Assembly (NCBI RefSeq): GCF_022539315.1
Contig: NC_066326.1
Location: 6,278,601 to 6,342,600 of the forward strand
Origin: Serinus canaria
Lineage: Eukaryota > Chordata > Aves > Passeriformes > Fringillidae
Direction of reading: 5' to 3'
DNA: 64,000 nucleotides
The position numbers and the translations under genes were made by a program. Position 1 is the first letter of the stretch. Each line of letters starts with the position of its first letter. Of this stretch, positions 13,757 to 27,000 are shown piece by piece. The notes below the pieces were generated by a model. That model was not told where the DNA came from. It worked only from the letters and a program-made list of their open reading frames with translations, and did not search any database.

Positions 13757-13820
13757 CTTTGGACCACTGTAAGCCCAAACCCAGTCTTTGGACCACTGCA
13801 AGACCAAACCCAGTCTTTGG
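13757..13820. repeat. 29-bp tandem repeat, about 2.2 copies
   Basis: Units at 13757-13785 and 13786-13814 begin CTTTGGACCACTG and end AAACCCAGT, differing at two positions. A partial third copy (CTTTGG) ends at 13820. The unit is unlike the surrounding AT-rich DNA. It makes the overlapping reading frames look internally repetitive. Confidence 0.95.
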
Positions 13821-14576
13821 GCTTCTCTGCAATTTAGGAGCTTGTCTTGTGCAAGGCACAGCCTTTGCAATATTGAGCCAATGGCTCCAGCTCAAGCAGA
13901 AATGTTCCACTGCATTGGTTCCAAACATTGCAAAAGGCTAACTTCAAAGTGCTTTAAAAAGGCAAATTTATAAATAGTTAGATCTGGGAAAGACTTACAG
14001 GGACAAAAAGGAGAAAGGCATGTAAGAAAAGAGCTGTTAAAGACCTCAATTTCTCTGTTTAGAAGAAGCCAAAATTTCAAGAGGGATTTGGTCTCAAGTT
14101 GTTTTGGATTGGGTATTGTTTCTGATTAATTTGTTCCTTGGTATCTATGTCCGGAAAAAAAAAAAGTTTAAATCTTTTGAGTGATATTAGAAAATAAACA
14201 TTTTCATTTGATTTGAAGGAGTTAAACAATGTGGTCACACTTGAAGACACTATATTAAAGTGCTGACAGATGTCCAGGTCCACTTTCCTCCATAATGAAA
14301 GCCCTACTTGAATAAAACCTGAATGGTTGTTGCCAGATCTCTTGTTTCAACCTTCTTTCATTACATTTGAGGTTCAGGTTTTGTATAAATCTTGGCAGAA
14401 ACTTGAGAACCACAGTGAAATCCAGGCTATATATAATAAATGGAAATGGACATGGCTGGGCACTTGTGGCTGAGTGCATTTTGAATTTTTATGACTCTTT
14501 GCAATGGAGACTCCCTTCATCGGTTGTGCTGTTCTTTGAAAATTAGTTTGTCTCTCTTTTTGTCCCCAGAATCAGG

Positions 14577-14605
14577 ATATTTGCAATCTAAAATATTTGC
14601 AATCT
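14577..14605. repeat. 16-bp tandem duplication
   Basis: ATATTTGCAATCTAAA is followed directly by ATATTTGCAATCT. Simple local duplication in AT-rich DNA. Confidence 0.85.
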
Positions 14606-17221
14606 TACCCAAAGCTTTCAACACAAATATTTTACTTCTCATTCATTTCTTTCTCACTCAAAGTGGAAACTTTTTGCTATATTTGCTTCAAAGCAGAGGT
14701 TTTGAAGTAAAATCTTGATTTTTTTTGTTATGGATGCTCATTCTAACAGCATGGTTAAGCTGATATGCTTTGTTCACAACTACACAGGATCCCACAAAGA
14801 AATTTGTATCTTCTACTGTACCTAGGATCTCTCACACTTTTTCTGCTGTATGGTTTTATAGCAAGATCTTACCAGCCAAAGCTGTGCTCTTTTCTGCCCA
14901 TTATCTTCCATGAAATCCCTGACTGAGGTTTATTGATCCTTGACTCCTGTTCCAGCCCTGTCAGGAGCAGGGCCTCCATTTATTTGGAGTGCTCCTAGCC
15001 ATGGAAGAGGCAGGTTTGAAGAGCTGTTCCTAAGCAGTTACAATGCTGTCTGTTCAATTAGCTGCCACATCCTAAATTTTTGCACTGAGTGAAGAAAGGT
15101 ATTTGCAGCACCTCTTTCTGCAAATGTGGATTGGGTGCCTCATCCATGCTCTGTTCCTTGGGGAATGCAGATGACTTGTCCTCTCTAGAAGGCAAGGTAA
15201 TAATCAGTGAAGTCAGGTAGAAAGCTTGTTTTATCTGCTGAACAGAAGGGTGTCTCAATGACTTTGTTACTGCTAAATACCCCAAGGACAAGAAACATAG
15301 GCAGAATGCTGTTGTAGCAGGGTAGGGAAAGCAGCTGAGAACAAGCTGAGCCTTTTCTTCTGATCTGAAAAAAAGCTTCAGGTATTTGTGATCTGTCTGA
15401 GAGCTCACAATTCTAAAAATACTGCTGGGATGGACTGGGGGCTCTTGCTGTGATACTGCACCGAGTCACTGTGGGATGTCTGCAGTATGTCATTATCTCT
15501 GTGCCACCTTTTATTAAGACTGCAGAGTCTCTGCTCTTCTGAGATGAAATTTTCCCTTGGCTGTCTCCAAAGGCTTAAGCACAAAGCAGGCTGGGTTGAA
15601 CACTTTATCCTGAGGTGAACTGTGCTCTCAGGAACCGCCCTGTAATTGTACCCAGCCCGTGCTGGTTTTTGTCCTGTTGCAGTGATGTGTGTCTGTGTTT
15701 TAGTGTAACTGGGCTGTGAGGGCTGTGAGATGTGTAAAAGTTGGTAATGGAACAGTTACAGGGGAGGCAGGGGTGGAATTATTTAGTGGTTCTGAGAATC
15801 TGAGTTGCTTGCTCTCAAGCATTCTCCTGCTGGCTTTGAAAGAGAACAATTTCTGCTAGAAATTGTTCTGTTATACAGTTGTTTTAATGCCTGTGCATTC
15901 TTAGTACTTTTAAAGAGAAGGGACATAGTCTTGTCTTACTTTTCATTCCTTAGAATCTTACTTCTAATTGTGGAAGAGTGGTTGAATCATGAACAGGTTG
16001 GGGCTACTCCAGTACAGCTGAATACCTACGAATCTACGTGTTTTCTGCAAATCCATCCACAGGAATCCTAATAAATGAGGCTGTATCTAAAAACTCTGAT
16101 TCCTGACTGTAAAGGGAACAAACCCAACTGTCAGTCAATAGAGACAGAAAAGGAATATTGACAAAAGCAGGGCACTAAGCAGAAGGGAATTTCAGAACTG
16201 GTCCTGTAGAGAAATGTGGATGCTCGTGTGAGGAAAGGAGATTTCAAATCACTGAGGCTGATGGCACGGTGGGGGGGACACATGCTTTGGAAAAAGAGCA
16301 TGCAGACATCTGGAACCCAGAAATGGGATCCAGACTGGGAAAAGAATTGAGTCTGAATGAGTTTTGATACCTCAATACTTGGGGCTATGGACTGGTGCTG
16401 GTAGGGAGCACCTGCAGGCATTGATATAAGAAGCTGTTATGCTGAGTAATTAAATAAAAACTCAGTGTTTATTCCCAACACATTTCAGTTAGACTTTATC
16501 TCATACTGTTATTTTGGAAATACTGTAATGCTAAACCATGCTTGAAGTTGTTTTAACCTTAAAAACACAACAACACCCTCCCCCCAAAATACTTGGTGGC
16601 AGTGCATTACCTGAATTTGTGTTGAGCATTTTAAATTTGCTTTATTGCAGCTTCACTGCAGTTTTATTTTTAGTTAGTTCCCAGTGAGAATAAATAAATA
16701 GAAGGCCGTATCCAAGATTCCTACATAGGTTATTTTAGACCTTTTTTTTTCCTTTGCTGCATGGAATAACTCCTAAGTAATGTTGTAGGTACTGCAGAAA
16801 TAAATAGTGCATGTTTAATTTTAGAGGAACTACATAAATATGGCAAAATAACTAGAGAGCAACAGAGGAAAAAAAGTTTCTGGTTCAGATGTTGAAGGCA
16901 GAGTAGGTGAGACACTGGGGCTGAGCAGGGAGGCAAAGCCCAACAGCTTACCCAAACAGGACTTGTAGGGAATGACTTTAAACCAGTTTTTGGACCTAGG
17001 TTGTCCAGGCAGAAGCTAGGCTGAGCCTAATTCCCTGCTCTGGAGGAATGCTGAGCTGCTGAAGGGCATCCTGCAGGCTTTTCTGTTAATCCTGCTTTCT
17101 GAGAGGAGCAAACATTTTGTAGACATGCCAAACTTAGCTATGTAAATCTCCTCTCAGGAAAGCAAATACCCACAGCAACCACATATTTTAATTCCCAATC
17201 TGAAACCTCCAACACCACTCT

Positions 17222-17250
17222 TCTTTTTTTTTTTTTTTCTTTTTTTTTAT
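17222..17250. repeat. Interrupted poly-T tract
   Basis: T-rich run broken by two C residues; low complexity. Confidence 0.9.
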
Positions 17251-20200
17251 TTCATTCTAACTTAGGCAATCATCATGTTGCAAATGGAAGCTATTAAATC
17301 TTTGCACAACAGGAGCATCTAAGATTGAAGTTTCTTCTGATCTGTCCCAGCTGCAGACAAAAAGCCAATCCTTACTGGAAGATCATTTTCTAAGCTCCTG
17401 TCAGTGAAGCAAATAATGCAAGGGGTTGAGTAACCCTCTTTGTGGAGTTTCTAGAGGAAGTATTAGAAGCTGGAGAGCCTGACTTGCTTTAAAATGATCA
17501 TTTCACTGCACAGACTGCCTGACATGTGTGGAGTAGCATCAGCTTGAAATGCAGTGTCAGAATTTTCCAGGCTTTCTTTTTTTTTTTGTGTGCACTGCTT
17601 TTGTGTCACTCCTATATAATATTTTTGCTTGGCACCATGTGGTTTTTATACTGCTGCAAATGCTTTGTGAATGTCTGTTCTCAGTGCTTCTTTTGACTTT
17701 TTTCTTTCCTTTAATTAACTAACATCTGCATGCCAAAGCTCTATTTTTGAGGTCAAACCTATTCTACTGGTCACTCTTTGGGAATTTGTGAAAAAGAGTC
17801 TGTTGCAAGTCAAACAAAGAATTTGTTTCCTGGTACTGTGATTATGTTCTTGTTCAAAAATTTTGCAACTTTCTTGATGACACTGGTCTGAATTTTCTTT
17901 ACAGATGACTCAGGGCTTTGCTGTAAAACTTGTACAGATCTAATTGGATAATTTACAAACTGTTCTTCTGGAATAAACTGGAGTCACTTGGCCTTTGGGG
18001 CCTTATGCTGGGGAAATGATTTACATTTTTGTTTGTAGGGCTTCAGATTAGAGGGCGTGCTGAGCTTCAGTAGATGTGGAAATAGTTCTTTGAATGCTTT
18101 ACTCTGTGTTACAATACTGCAGCTTCTGTAAGAAATGAAAGAAAGAGGTTTTTTCATAGTGAGATTCATTGTCTTTTATAAACCCATGATCTGAAAACTT
18201 CTCTCTCTGCAGTGCCTGACTGGAGCAGGGGCACAGATTGCCATTTCACACTAAAAGACTTGTATTTAGATGGCTGAGGGTGGGGGGATTCCTCTCTGCC
18301 TCTGCTGGGTGGAAGGAGGTTTCAATTGCAAAGGAAGAATGATGCTCAGTAGGATGAAGGAGGGTAGCATTAGGGCCTAGAGTATATTCTGGGCTGATTA
18401 ATGAAAGCCACAGGGATAAAATTCTGGTGATTTTACTGAGGTAATGTTCTCCTTTTAAGGCTGGCTAATTTCAGCTGAGCCTAAGGAGGTCACCTTCCAG
18501 CTAGAAGTTGTCTGTGGAAGAGAGATGGTGCCCTGAAGTGGAGGGAAAAGATTGTTACCTTGAATAAAAGTGCAATAAGTAAGACTAGGAATGCCCCACA
18601 ACTGACTCCAGACTTTGATATGTGCAGCAGACAGAAGGAGCTGAGCCAAGGTTTGCTCAGGGCAGGCACAGGTTTGAGAGGTAATCCAGGATTTAACAAT
18701 GATGAAGATGGAACACCAGTGCCCCTCACTTTCTTCTGTCACAGCATGATGAAGTCTGCACTTCTATAGTCTGTTCTTTCTGTGATTTAAAATCAGCTTC
18801 CTCCACCTCCCTCCCTCCCCTCTGCTGTCAGCAGTGGCATTTTCCAGATCCCTTCCCAGGCTTAAATCACATTCTGAGCCTGAGCAGTCCTGGCTCTCGG
18901 GCCCTGGATGGAGATGCTGTACAGTAGTCTGTTTTATTTACAGGAATGTGTCTGTAATGAGAAATGCCCTCCAGAATTTCCCTCAAAGAATAGTCTGGCT
19001 GCTGATGTGTCCTGTTCTCTGGGAGACCCACAGACAGGGCATACGGATTTTTCACTGCCTTGAGTGAAAAATATTCCTGTGAATGTAAATTTTCTTCTGC
19101 AGTTCTTAGGTGTATTGGGATCTGTGGTCATTTTGTGTGGTTTGGAGTGCTGCTCTGCTCTTTGCCCTCTGGAAGAGGGGGTTGTGATTCATAGTGGTTT
19201 TCTGGGAGAAATAGTAATGTGTGATTTATAATAGTATTCAGCACACAACAATTGTTTCCCAAGTGCTCATTTAAGAAAAAAAAAACCCTAGAAGTGCAGG
19301 GGGATGCTTATGCTGCCTGATAGGTTCAAGACAGTCTCCATCATGCCCAAAATACTCTTTGGGTACTGGTGGGATGATCTGGAAGTACCATGTGGCTTTT
19401 TACTGCAAATTTTGACAGACATCCTATAAGCAGTGCAAGAATCCTTGGGAAAAGCTGCAACCCTTTATGCACTCTCCTGAAAGGGCTGGACAGGCTGTTG
19501 GGCTTCCCCTGCCTTGCCCTCCCTAACTGTGGGGAGTGCCTGTGAAATTCAGACCTGAATCACAGCATCTGTGTTCTAGCAGTGGGTTTGGGCTGGCCTT
19601 TGCTTGTGGAAGCTGCAGCTCTTGCTCAGGTCAGACAAAACCAGAGGAGGAGCTGGCCCATAACTCCTGAGCACTCTGAATGCATCATGTACTGTGAGTT
19701 CAGAGTGGATCTCCTCCTGCACTTGGGTAAAACCAGGTGTCTTCTCAGGTCCATGAGTGGTCTGGGGATAGCTTTGCATCTGACTCCCAAATCAAATGGT
19801 GTGGGGCCTCTGGACACTGCTTGGGTGTAGGAAGAGCTGTTGCACACTGATGTCTTGGTGTTGATCAATGATCCCTTCATCTTCCATTTCTGATAAGATC
19901 TCTTTCTCTCTTCACCTAATCCCCTTCCCTTTGTGTGAGCTTGTGTCAAAAATGAAATGTATAGGTGCCTTTTACTCTGCCTCCTTCCTGTGAGCTCAGT
20001 TGGTGCCAATGCCTTGTCTGAGAGAAACAGACCCCTTGGAGTGAATAAATACCTTTTTAATAAAGGGAAAAAATACTTTACTCTCCCTGGTGCCAAAGGG
20101 CTTTGCTTGCAACAGCAGCAGGCAGTCCCTGCCTGGTTCTCTGCCAGCATCTCCTTAGTCCAGAGTTTCCTAGAGGGGAGATTTTGGCTTCAGTGATGTA

Positions 20201-20468
20201 TTACTTGCAAAAGTAAGGAATTGTGGCCTTTACTGACTAGGTGTAGCAAGTTTCTCTTGTTAAGAATATTTCATTAAAACTTTATCCCTGTGTACTGCAA
20301 ACTGCTTCTGTCATAACTGTGTCCAGATGTGCATTTAAAGTTGTCTGTATCCATTGGTTTTGATAACCTCCTTTGGCAACTTACCCTCTGTGCTGAACAC
20401 TATTCATTATCATGAGAAGTTCTGCTTGAGTCCCTGGGTCTCTCCTGGTTTTTCCTTTTATTTGGTCT

Positions 20469-20471
<3 letters not shown>

Positions 20472-20506
<35 letters not shown>
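20472..20506. repeat. Poly-T tract, 35 nt
   Basis: An uninterrupted T run, the longest homopolymer in the window. Read on the minus strand it is a poly-A that could be the tail of a retrocopy at 20507 onward, but no AATAAA, target-site duplication or recognisable gene is visible there. The length may be affected by sequencing error. Confidence 0.97.
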
Positions 20507-20508
<2 letters not shown>

Positions 20509-22093
20509 TGAGAGGCTCCATAAACTCAAACTTATTCCATGCTGGCGAAGGATTTAGAGTCACAGTTCTCTGGTTGCAAACAAGTTAAAACAAACCCCAG
20601 TCATTTTGCCTTATCTCCCTGGTGAAACTCTGTGTGCAGGAGCTGAATTCATCCTCTTGTTTCTGCTGCTTTAGTGTTATTCCCCCTGCCTTTCCCATTC
20701 AATGCATCCCAGCCTCCCAGCACAGCACAGTTCTTCTTTCCCATGCTTTGATTGAAACTTCCTCCCATTTCAGTTGTGCTTTACCAAGAGTACTTTGTCC
20801 TGGGCAGTAAAGGAAAGACTCAGCTCCTCCATGCTGCCCTGTGGAGCCCATGCTGGGAATTCTTGTTCCCATACAATACCAGCCTTCCCAAGGCAGGCAG
20901 TGGCAATGGCATGCACATGTCATCCTCACTCTGGCAGGCAGTGGCATCACTGGGGCTGGGATGATTGTTCCTGCACCCTCTGGACCTATTTGCATTCATA
21001 CATACACTGGGAAATTGTAAAGAACTTCATGAGAGCTATAACTAATAACTCTTCTCAGGAGGAGCTTCCGGGAGGGGCAATGTTCTTTCTGAGTTGGGAG
21101 GTTTGCATTTTGTCTTTTTGCTTGCAAATACTTTACATCAGTCTTGCATTTTTGTTGAGAAGGCATATTTTGAATTCTCAGCAGGATTTTTCTTTATGGC
21201 ACTCTAGAGTCACAGCCGCAGATAAAATAAACATTGAATCTTCAGTTTTAAAGTTAGCAGCAATCTTTGGTATCTTAATTTTTCTCCCTAATGATGTACA
21301 CATCTATAAAAGGAACTTCTCCTGATTTTTCACTTACAATCTTTCACCAGTGGCTGCTGCTGCTTTTGACTGCTTTCTTCATCCTTGCATGTGAGTTTTC
21401 TGTGAGGGTGTTGGTTTGAATGACCTGGATGTTGACATCGCTCTGGTGCTGACAGAGCTGGGTGTACAACCACAATCTGTTTCAGTAATGACATGTATCA
21501 GTTTCAGGAGAGTCCCGGGCAATTTTTGCACTGTCCTGTCACCTCACATTTGTGGCTTGCAGCTGTGCCAAAGGGAGTTAAGTTCAGCAATCCACATGCT
21601 TTTCTTCATCCTTGTATTTGTAGAAGTGGTTTCTGGATGTTCTTGTGTCTCACTCTGCTCCTCTGATTAAGTCTTCCTCTTGAAAATCTATTTATGATGC
21701 AAGTGATACCCTCATGTGTGTGTTCTTGAATATTTTTCCATCATTAATTTTTAGTTTTATCCAATACCAGGCCTATTGCTGAAAATTCAATGCCTAGAGA
21801 TGTAAAATAAGTGAATGTGAAGATTTCAGTAGTAACTTTTAGCATAAATCCATTAATTGACCCTTTTTTTTTATCTTCCCTGGCAAGAAAAGACGACATT
21901 AGGTAGGAGTAGAATTAAGGAGTTATGGTTCTGGCTTACTTGATGCATGGAAGATAAGAATTTCAGAACTTCCCAGATTTCATTATTCTCTGGTCTATCC
22001 TTTGTCATTTCAAATGGATCAGCATCCTGTCAATGATGCAGTTTTGTTTGGTTATTGCAGGAGCAGCATGAGTCAATATGAGTTCAAGCAGAT

Positions 22094-22141
22094 AAGCAGC
22101 ACTTGAGTAATGTCAGCAGGCAGAAACAGCAAGTGCTGCTT
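22094..22141. repeat. 12-bp inverted repeat with 24-nt spacer
   Basis: AAGCAGCACTTG at 22094-22105 is the exact reverse complement of CAAGTGCTGCTT at 22130-22141. One wobble and one further pair can extend the stem in RNA. It is small-hairpin-like and shorter than a typical microRNA precursor stem. Confidence 0.85.
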
Positions 22142-22881
22142 GTGCCAGTCCAAGGCTTGGCTGAAGACCTTCTCAGTGTGCTGGGTCCAGCCTCTTGCTG
22201 TCCTGAAAGCCAGACTGACCCTTTTCACAGCTCCTTGACATGCTGCCAATGTCCAAAAATGACCAAAGTACTGACTTGTATCAAAATTTTGTCATCACCA
22301 GCAAAAAACTGTTTTGTTAGCAATGGAAAGACTACAAGTAAAAGAATGGACTGTCCCTAGTTGTGGTCTTGCCGTAGCTATGTGAAGTATTTTTCTAGTT
22401 TCTTGTAGTTTTATTTCCTTTATTCCCAACTGCAGTGGAATTAAAAGTGGGTTAAAAAAAAGGCATTTTTGTATTCTGATTATTTCAGTATAACCATTGC
22501 ATAACACTCTAAAATTTCCCCTGGAGTAACTGGTGCTGTTGCTGTGAGGCAAATGTGTCTCATACTCTGGACTGAACCTTTGAGTATCCAGTACAGGAGA
22601 GCCCCAAAAACCTCATGGAGCAGGGAGGAGGAAAACTGGGAAGAGAAATCTTTGGGTTGCTCATGCTAATGGCCTCTTCCTTCTTCATGCCTTATAAAAT
22701 GGTAAACTCTGTGCATCCTTTTTTCTAAATGACAAAGGAATCTGACCCTTTAATCCTCTTTCCCTGATTGCCTTACATCAGTACCTTGCTTGATTTCAGT
22801 CTTAATGTAGCAAAGGTTTTTAAGCATGTTAAGTAGTTTTCCTTAATCAAATCCTAGGGTTCTAATTCAAATACTCCCAGA

Positions 22882-22932
22882 GGCCTTCCTTTTCTGGTTT
22901 GGACTGTGTTTCCAAACCAGAAAAGGAAGGCC
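22882..22932. repeat. Perfect 22-bp inverted repeat with 7-nt loop
   Basis: The left arm at 22882-22903 and the right arm at 22911-22932 are exact reverse complements over 22 bp. They are separated by CTGTGTT. The arm starts GGCCTTCCTTTTCTGG. Pairing stops sharply at both ends. No mismatch is present, which in neutral old DNA implies a recent origin or selection. The arms are purine/pyrimidine-skewed. Confidence 0.97.
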
Positions 22933-24206
22933 AAAATTTCCAGACAGAAGAAGCAAAACATGGTAACATTTTTGCCTCCTTGGCGTGACTCACAGAAACT
23001 TCTTATCTGTGTTTGAAAGCAGTTGGGCTCTTTTTCTCTGAGTAGGGGCAATAAAATTTGTCAGATATGTAGGTACAGTCAGGACAGACCTTGCCACAGG
23101 GCTCAGGGGCTGCTGCTCACACTGCTGAGTGTGCTCCAGGGTGAGCAGCTGTGTCCCCCTGCCACCCTCACTGCTGGGGGGTTCCTCTGTGCCCTCCACA
23201 TCCTACTGCCTATGAACTGCCAGCACCTTGCATATGAAACCACCTCCTTTTCTTCCTCTTCCAAGGCAGAGGACTTGAAATCTGACCATGTGCTTTTAGG
23301 TTTTTTTCCTAAAAACCACTTCAAATCTACTGCAGGAAGTTGATTTGCTGTTTTACCACCCAAAGTTTCTTCCCACCACCCTCCTGTGACTGTGCCAGCA
23401 AGTGGCTGCCCCTCTCCTGTTCTGCAGCACCTCCACTTAGATTTGGTGCCAGCCTTGGTTCTGATAGACTTCGTGTGGTGCAGTTAGTTCTCACTGCAGG
23501 CAAGTGTCAAGCACATTTAGCATGTATGACCCTCCCACACCCCTGCCTTTCCTCATCAATTCCTTCCCTGGTCTTCTCCAGCTAATTTGCTCCTAAGACT
23601 TGCACCCATCCACACACAAGAATCCCAGACAGGATGCACAGGACTCCTGGCTCTTGCAAACAGTTCTGGTATTGTCTCTGGACTTAAGCAACATTTCCCA
23701 TCTTCATCTCTGTCTTCTCTGCTGAGGCTGCAGGGCAGAGATCCCTTCTCTCTTTTCAAAGATGATTGTGGTTTTGGCTGAGCCCTGCAGGCTTCTGCAC
23801 AATACAGAGTAATATTTGGTCTAATTTAGTTAACTGTTAGTATTGTCTCAATGTGATGCAGTCTCTGCTGAAATTTTTGTGTTGCTGTTGCCAAAAAAGC
23901 CAGTGGTAGTAAAGAGCAGCCCCATACCTGTTTAGAAGGGCAGTTCAGGCAATGTTGAAGAGTGTGTCATGATGAGCAGCATTTTCCTTCTAGGGTAAAG
24001 CTGGATAATTTATATGCCTATAGAACTCCCTCTGTGAGAGTCTGTGTGCTTTTAAAGGAGATTTATCATTCTGCTTAGGTTTTATAGAATTGTATGAGTG
24101 TTGTCCAGGTCTAAAATTTTATTGGTCATCTTCATTGTGATAGAAAATTGAGTTTTGCTTTTATTGGTTTATAATGGTGGCTGGTATATGTCATACCACT
24201 CACAGT

Positions 24207-24231
24207 AAAAAAAAAAAAAAAAAAAAAAAAA
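24207..24231. repeat. Poly-A tract, 25 nt
   Basis: Pure A run followed by an A/C-rich stretch (CTAACAAAAAAGACC). No polyadenylation signal or retrocopy is recognisable on its left. Confidence 0.97.
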
Positions 24232-26976
24232 CTAACAAAAAAGACCAACCAAAAAACAAAGTGTACTTTAAAGCAGGAGACTGCAGTATTTCATATTTCC
24301 ACTGCCCCAAGGAAATAGCTTAACATTGCTCTACTGCTTTTGAAAGAAAAATGTTCTGGCTGGATTTGGAGCTAGGGTGGACTGTTGTATCCCTATTTCA
24401 CATTAAAGAAGCTAAACTGCAGGGAAGAGCTGCTTCTATGCTCCTCTCAAATCTGTGGCAGAGAGCCACGGGTTATGAAGTGCAGATGAATACTGAGAAA
24501 GTTTCTCTCTAATAAAAAGTGTGGAACCAATTTCACCACCTCTCTGTCCATGGAATAGCCAGTGGGCATACAAGACAAAAGACACCCTGAGATAATTGAG
24601 ACAGATAAAAAAAGCAGCAGAAGTGACAATGGCATGGAAGACATGCCCTACATCTGAGAGACATGGTGCGTACCCAGGTTTGCAGGCTGCAGCTCCAGAA
24701 AGTCATTCTTATTTTTCCCCTCATCTTCAGATTCCCTTGTTCACCTTGGGTCCTATTTCAGCTTGTGCTGATTGAGAGCAGTGTCCTGGCTGAAGGCACA
24801 GGGTTTCATCCTTCACCTCCCCAGCCACTGGCCTCTGGGGTTGAAAGGAAAGGGTGACTTTTCCCATCTAGTATCTCTTTTCTAGAATGCAGCAGGCACT
24901 CTGGAAGCCAGGCAGGCTTGGGTTGCACACAGGTTATCCATATCTTTATGGTGCTTAACATGTCAGCTCTGCATCTCAGCTGGAAATTTGAAATGTAACT
25001 GTGGTATTATCATAATCATCACATGTAAATGGGCAAAGGATTTTTGGCTCAGTAGAGGTTTCCTCTTCAGTTTGGCCACTGCCATCCCCTGTGTGTGTTC
25101 TATTGCCATAATCTTGCCTGAGCACATCACAAGTGCCCAGAGTTTATTTTTGAGATTCATCAAACCCATCATTAAATTACTTTGGCAGGTTAATTGAAGG
25201 AGCTACATGAGTTCAGGCAATGAACATGAGTTAGGATGAGCTGAGTGCTAATCCCCTTGGTGTGCTCTGAAAGCTTCTCTCAAAATCAATAAGTACACAG
25301 TTATTTCCCCTTTTAAATAAAAGGCCACAAAAAGCCCTGTCCTTGCAGGTGTAGGCAGTGCTCCTTGGGCAGTTGTGTGAAGACATCTTTTGGAGGAGGA
25401 CATAAAAGGGCAAACAATAAACCCAAAGGAAAACACTTTTATAGAGCAAATCAGATTAAAATGAAGCAGGTTGGGGAGGAAATGATGCCTGGTTTAGTGT
25501 ACTTTAATTAATCTTCTTTAGGTTTGCATCACTAATTAATCTCTTTTTATGATCCACATTACTGCATGCAACTGCATATTTCCAATGTGATAGCTTGTCC
25601 TACCTAACTGCTAGCACATCCTTGTAAAATAAACAAGCAATCCTTTCTTCCTGCAGTTGTTCTCTGTGGATTTCCAGCCTGTCAGTGCCTCTCCTGAAAT
25701 GCAGAGTAGCTGTGGTGGGAGACAGAAACCTCTGCATGCTCAGAAATAACTTTTAAGAGCAATAACTGGAGTTTCTGGCTATTTGAAGGATGTGATTGCA
25801 ATATTGTCCCTGAACAAAAGACTTGCTTTTGGGAATTTAACTCTTTTTAAAATCACCCCTCTCTGATGACTAGTATTTGTGACAGAGTCAGTGTAAGATG
25901 ACCAGGGCAGAGGATGTGTGATGGCTGTCACAATGGATGGTGCCACCATGATGCAAGTGAGAGTGAACATGGAAATGCCAGAACTGACTCTTCTCCTGGA
26001 TGTTGCTATGATAAAACCCATCTCCATGCAGTCAAGTGTTTGCACAGCCCTAGAAGCATCCAGGGTTGGACAAAGTGTTTTAAAGTTATTTCATTTGCTT
26101 TGAAAGCAAAACCCTTTGGAGGTCTTGGTTCAGCTGCAAATCTGTTGGGTGTCTCTTCTTCCCCTCCCAGCTGTGGTGTCTGGTGTGAGGTGCAGGACCA
26201 GGCTCAGTCTGTAAGCACTGCAACAATCTAAAAGTCAAGGCATTCATGATCAGACATCACTTTCAGCCTACTCTGTAGCCATGCCAGCAGATGAATGGGA
26301 TGTGGCTGGCCAGTTGTTGGATTAAGAGACTTTGACACCCAATATTTTATCAAGAGGGAAGGAATGAGATTGATTGGTCTGGGTAATCTAAATGCAGAGG
26401 CTGTGTTTAACTGAGCAGTAGGAAAAAGAAGGCTTCCATGTTTCTAACAGGGTCTTAAAGAGGCTTTGCAGATCCTGAGGAATCACTGATATCTGGCTGA
26501 GGAGAAGCTGAGAAAAATTAATTGCTGCTGTGTGAAGGGAGGCCCTTTCACTGCCAGCAGTGTGCAGCATGCTGCCTCTGAGAAAGAGAGAGTGAAGAGG
26601 GAAACAAAGCATGAGAGTGAGATGCATGACAAATTAAACCTCTGGATAACCCCATGTCAGTAAATCACTTGCCTCAAACACCAGTGCTTCATTCCTCAAC
26701 ATGCCATGAAATCGTGTAAAAGCAGGGCTTCACATCCTGTGTGTTTGAAGCTGAGGCTTTACTTAAATGCAGAAAATAGTGGATCTTGGGAAAACTCTGC
26801 ATGGCCATTCCATACCACAGGGTGTACCTGAAAATGGTGTTGGGGTAAAACATCTCATGGTTAAGGTGGAAGTGGGGAAATGCCTATACTATGATATTTG
26901 GGTACATGGAAATTTGGGAAGGTTATCTTGAATCTCCACAGAAAATCAAACCAAGCTTCAATCAAACCACCTTCAA

Positions 26977-27000
26977 GCTGGTACCAAGTGTGGTACCAGC
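26977..27000. repeat. 10-bp perfect hairpin, 4-nt loop
   Basis: GCTGGTACCA, loop AGTG, TGGTACCAGC. Each arm also contains the palindrome GGTACC. It resembles a compact cruciform or stem-loop. There is no T-run and no known function. Confidence 0.9.

Larger units (their letters stand above)
9396..20471. other. Non-coding stretch
   Basis: It contains homopolymer T tracts (near 10008, 13186 and 17222) and small tandem repeats at 9783, 13757 and 14577. The longest frame (174 codons, minus strand, 19626-20150) has no domain, unusual Cys runs and no splice context, and is judged chance. Confidence 0.65.

Noticed and set aside
19626..20150. 174-codon open frame on the minus strand
   Set aside because: Contains a CCCC run and basic stretches typical of chance translation. 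No splice context or family match.
20774..21325. 183-codon open frame on the + strand
   Set aside because: No recognisable domain. It overlaps other open frames on both strands, and nothing marks a promoter or splice sites.
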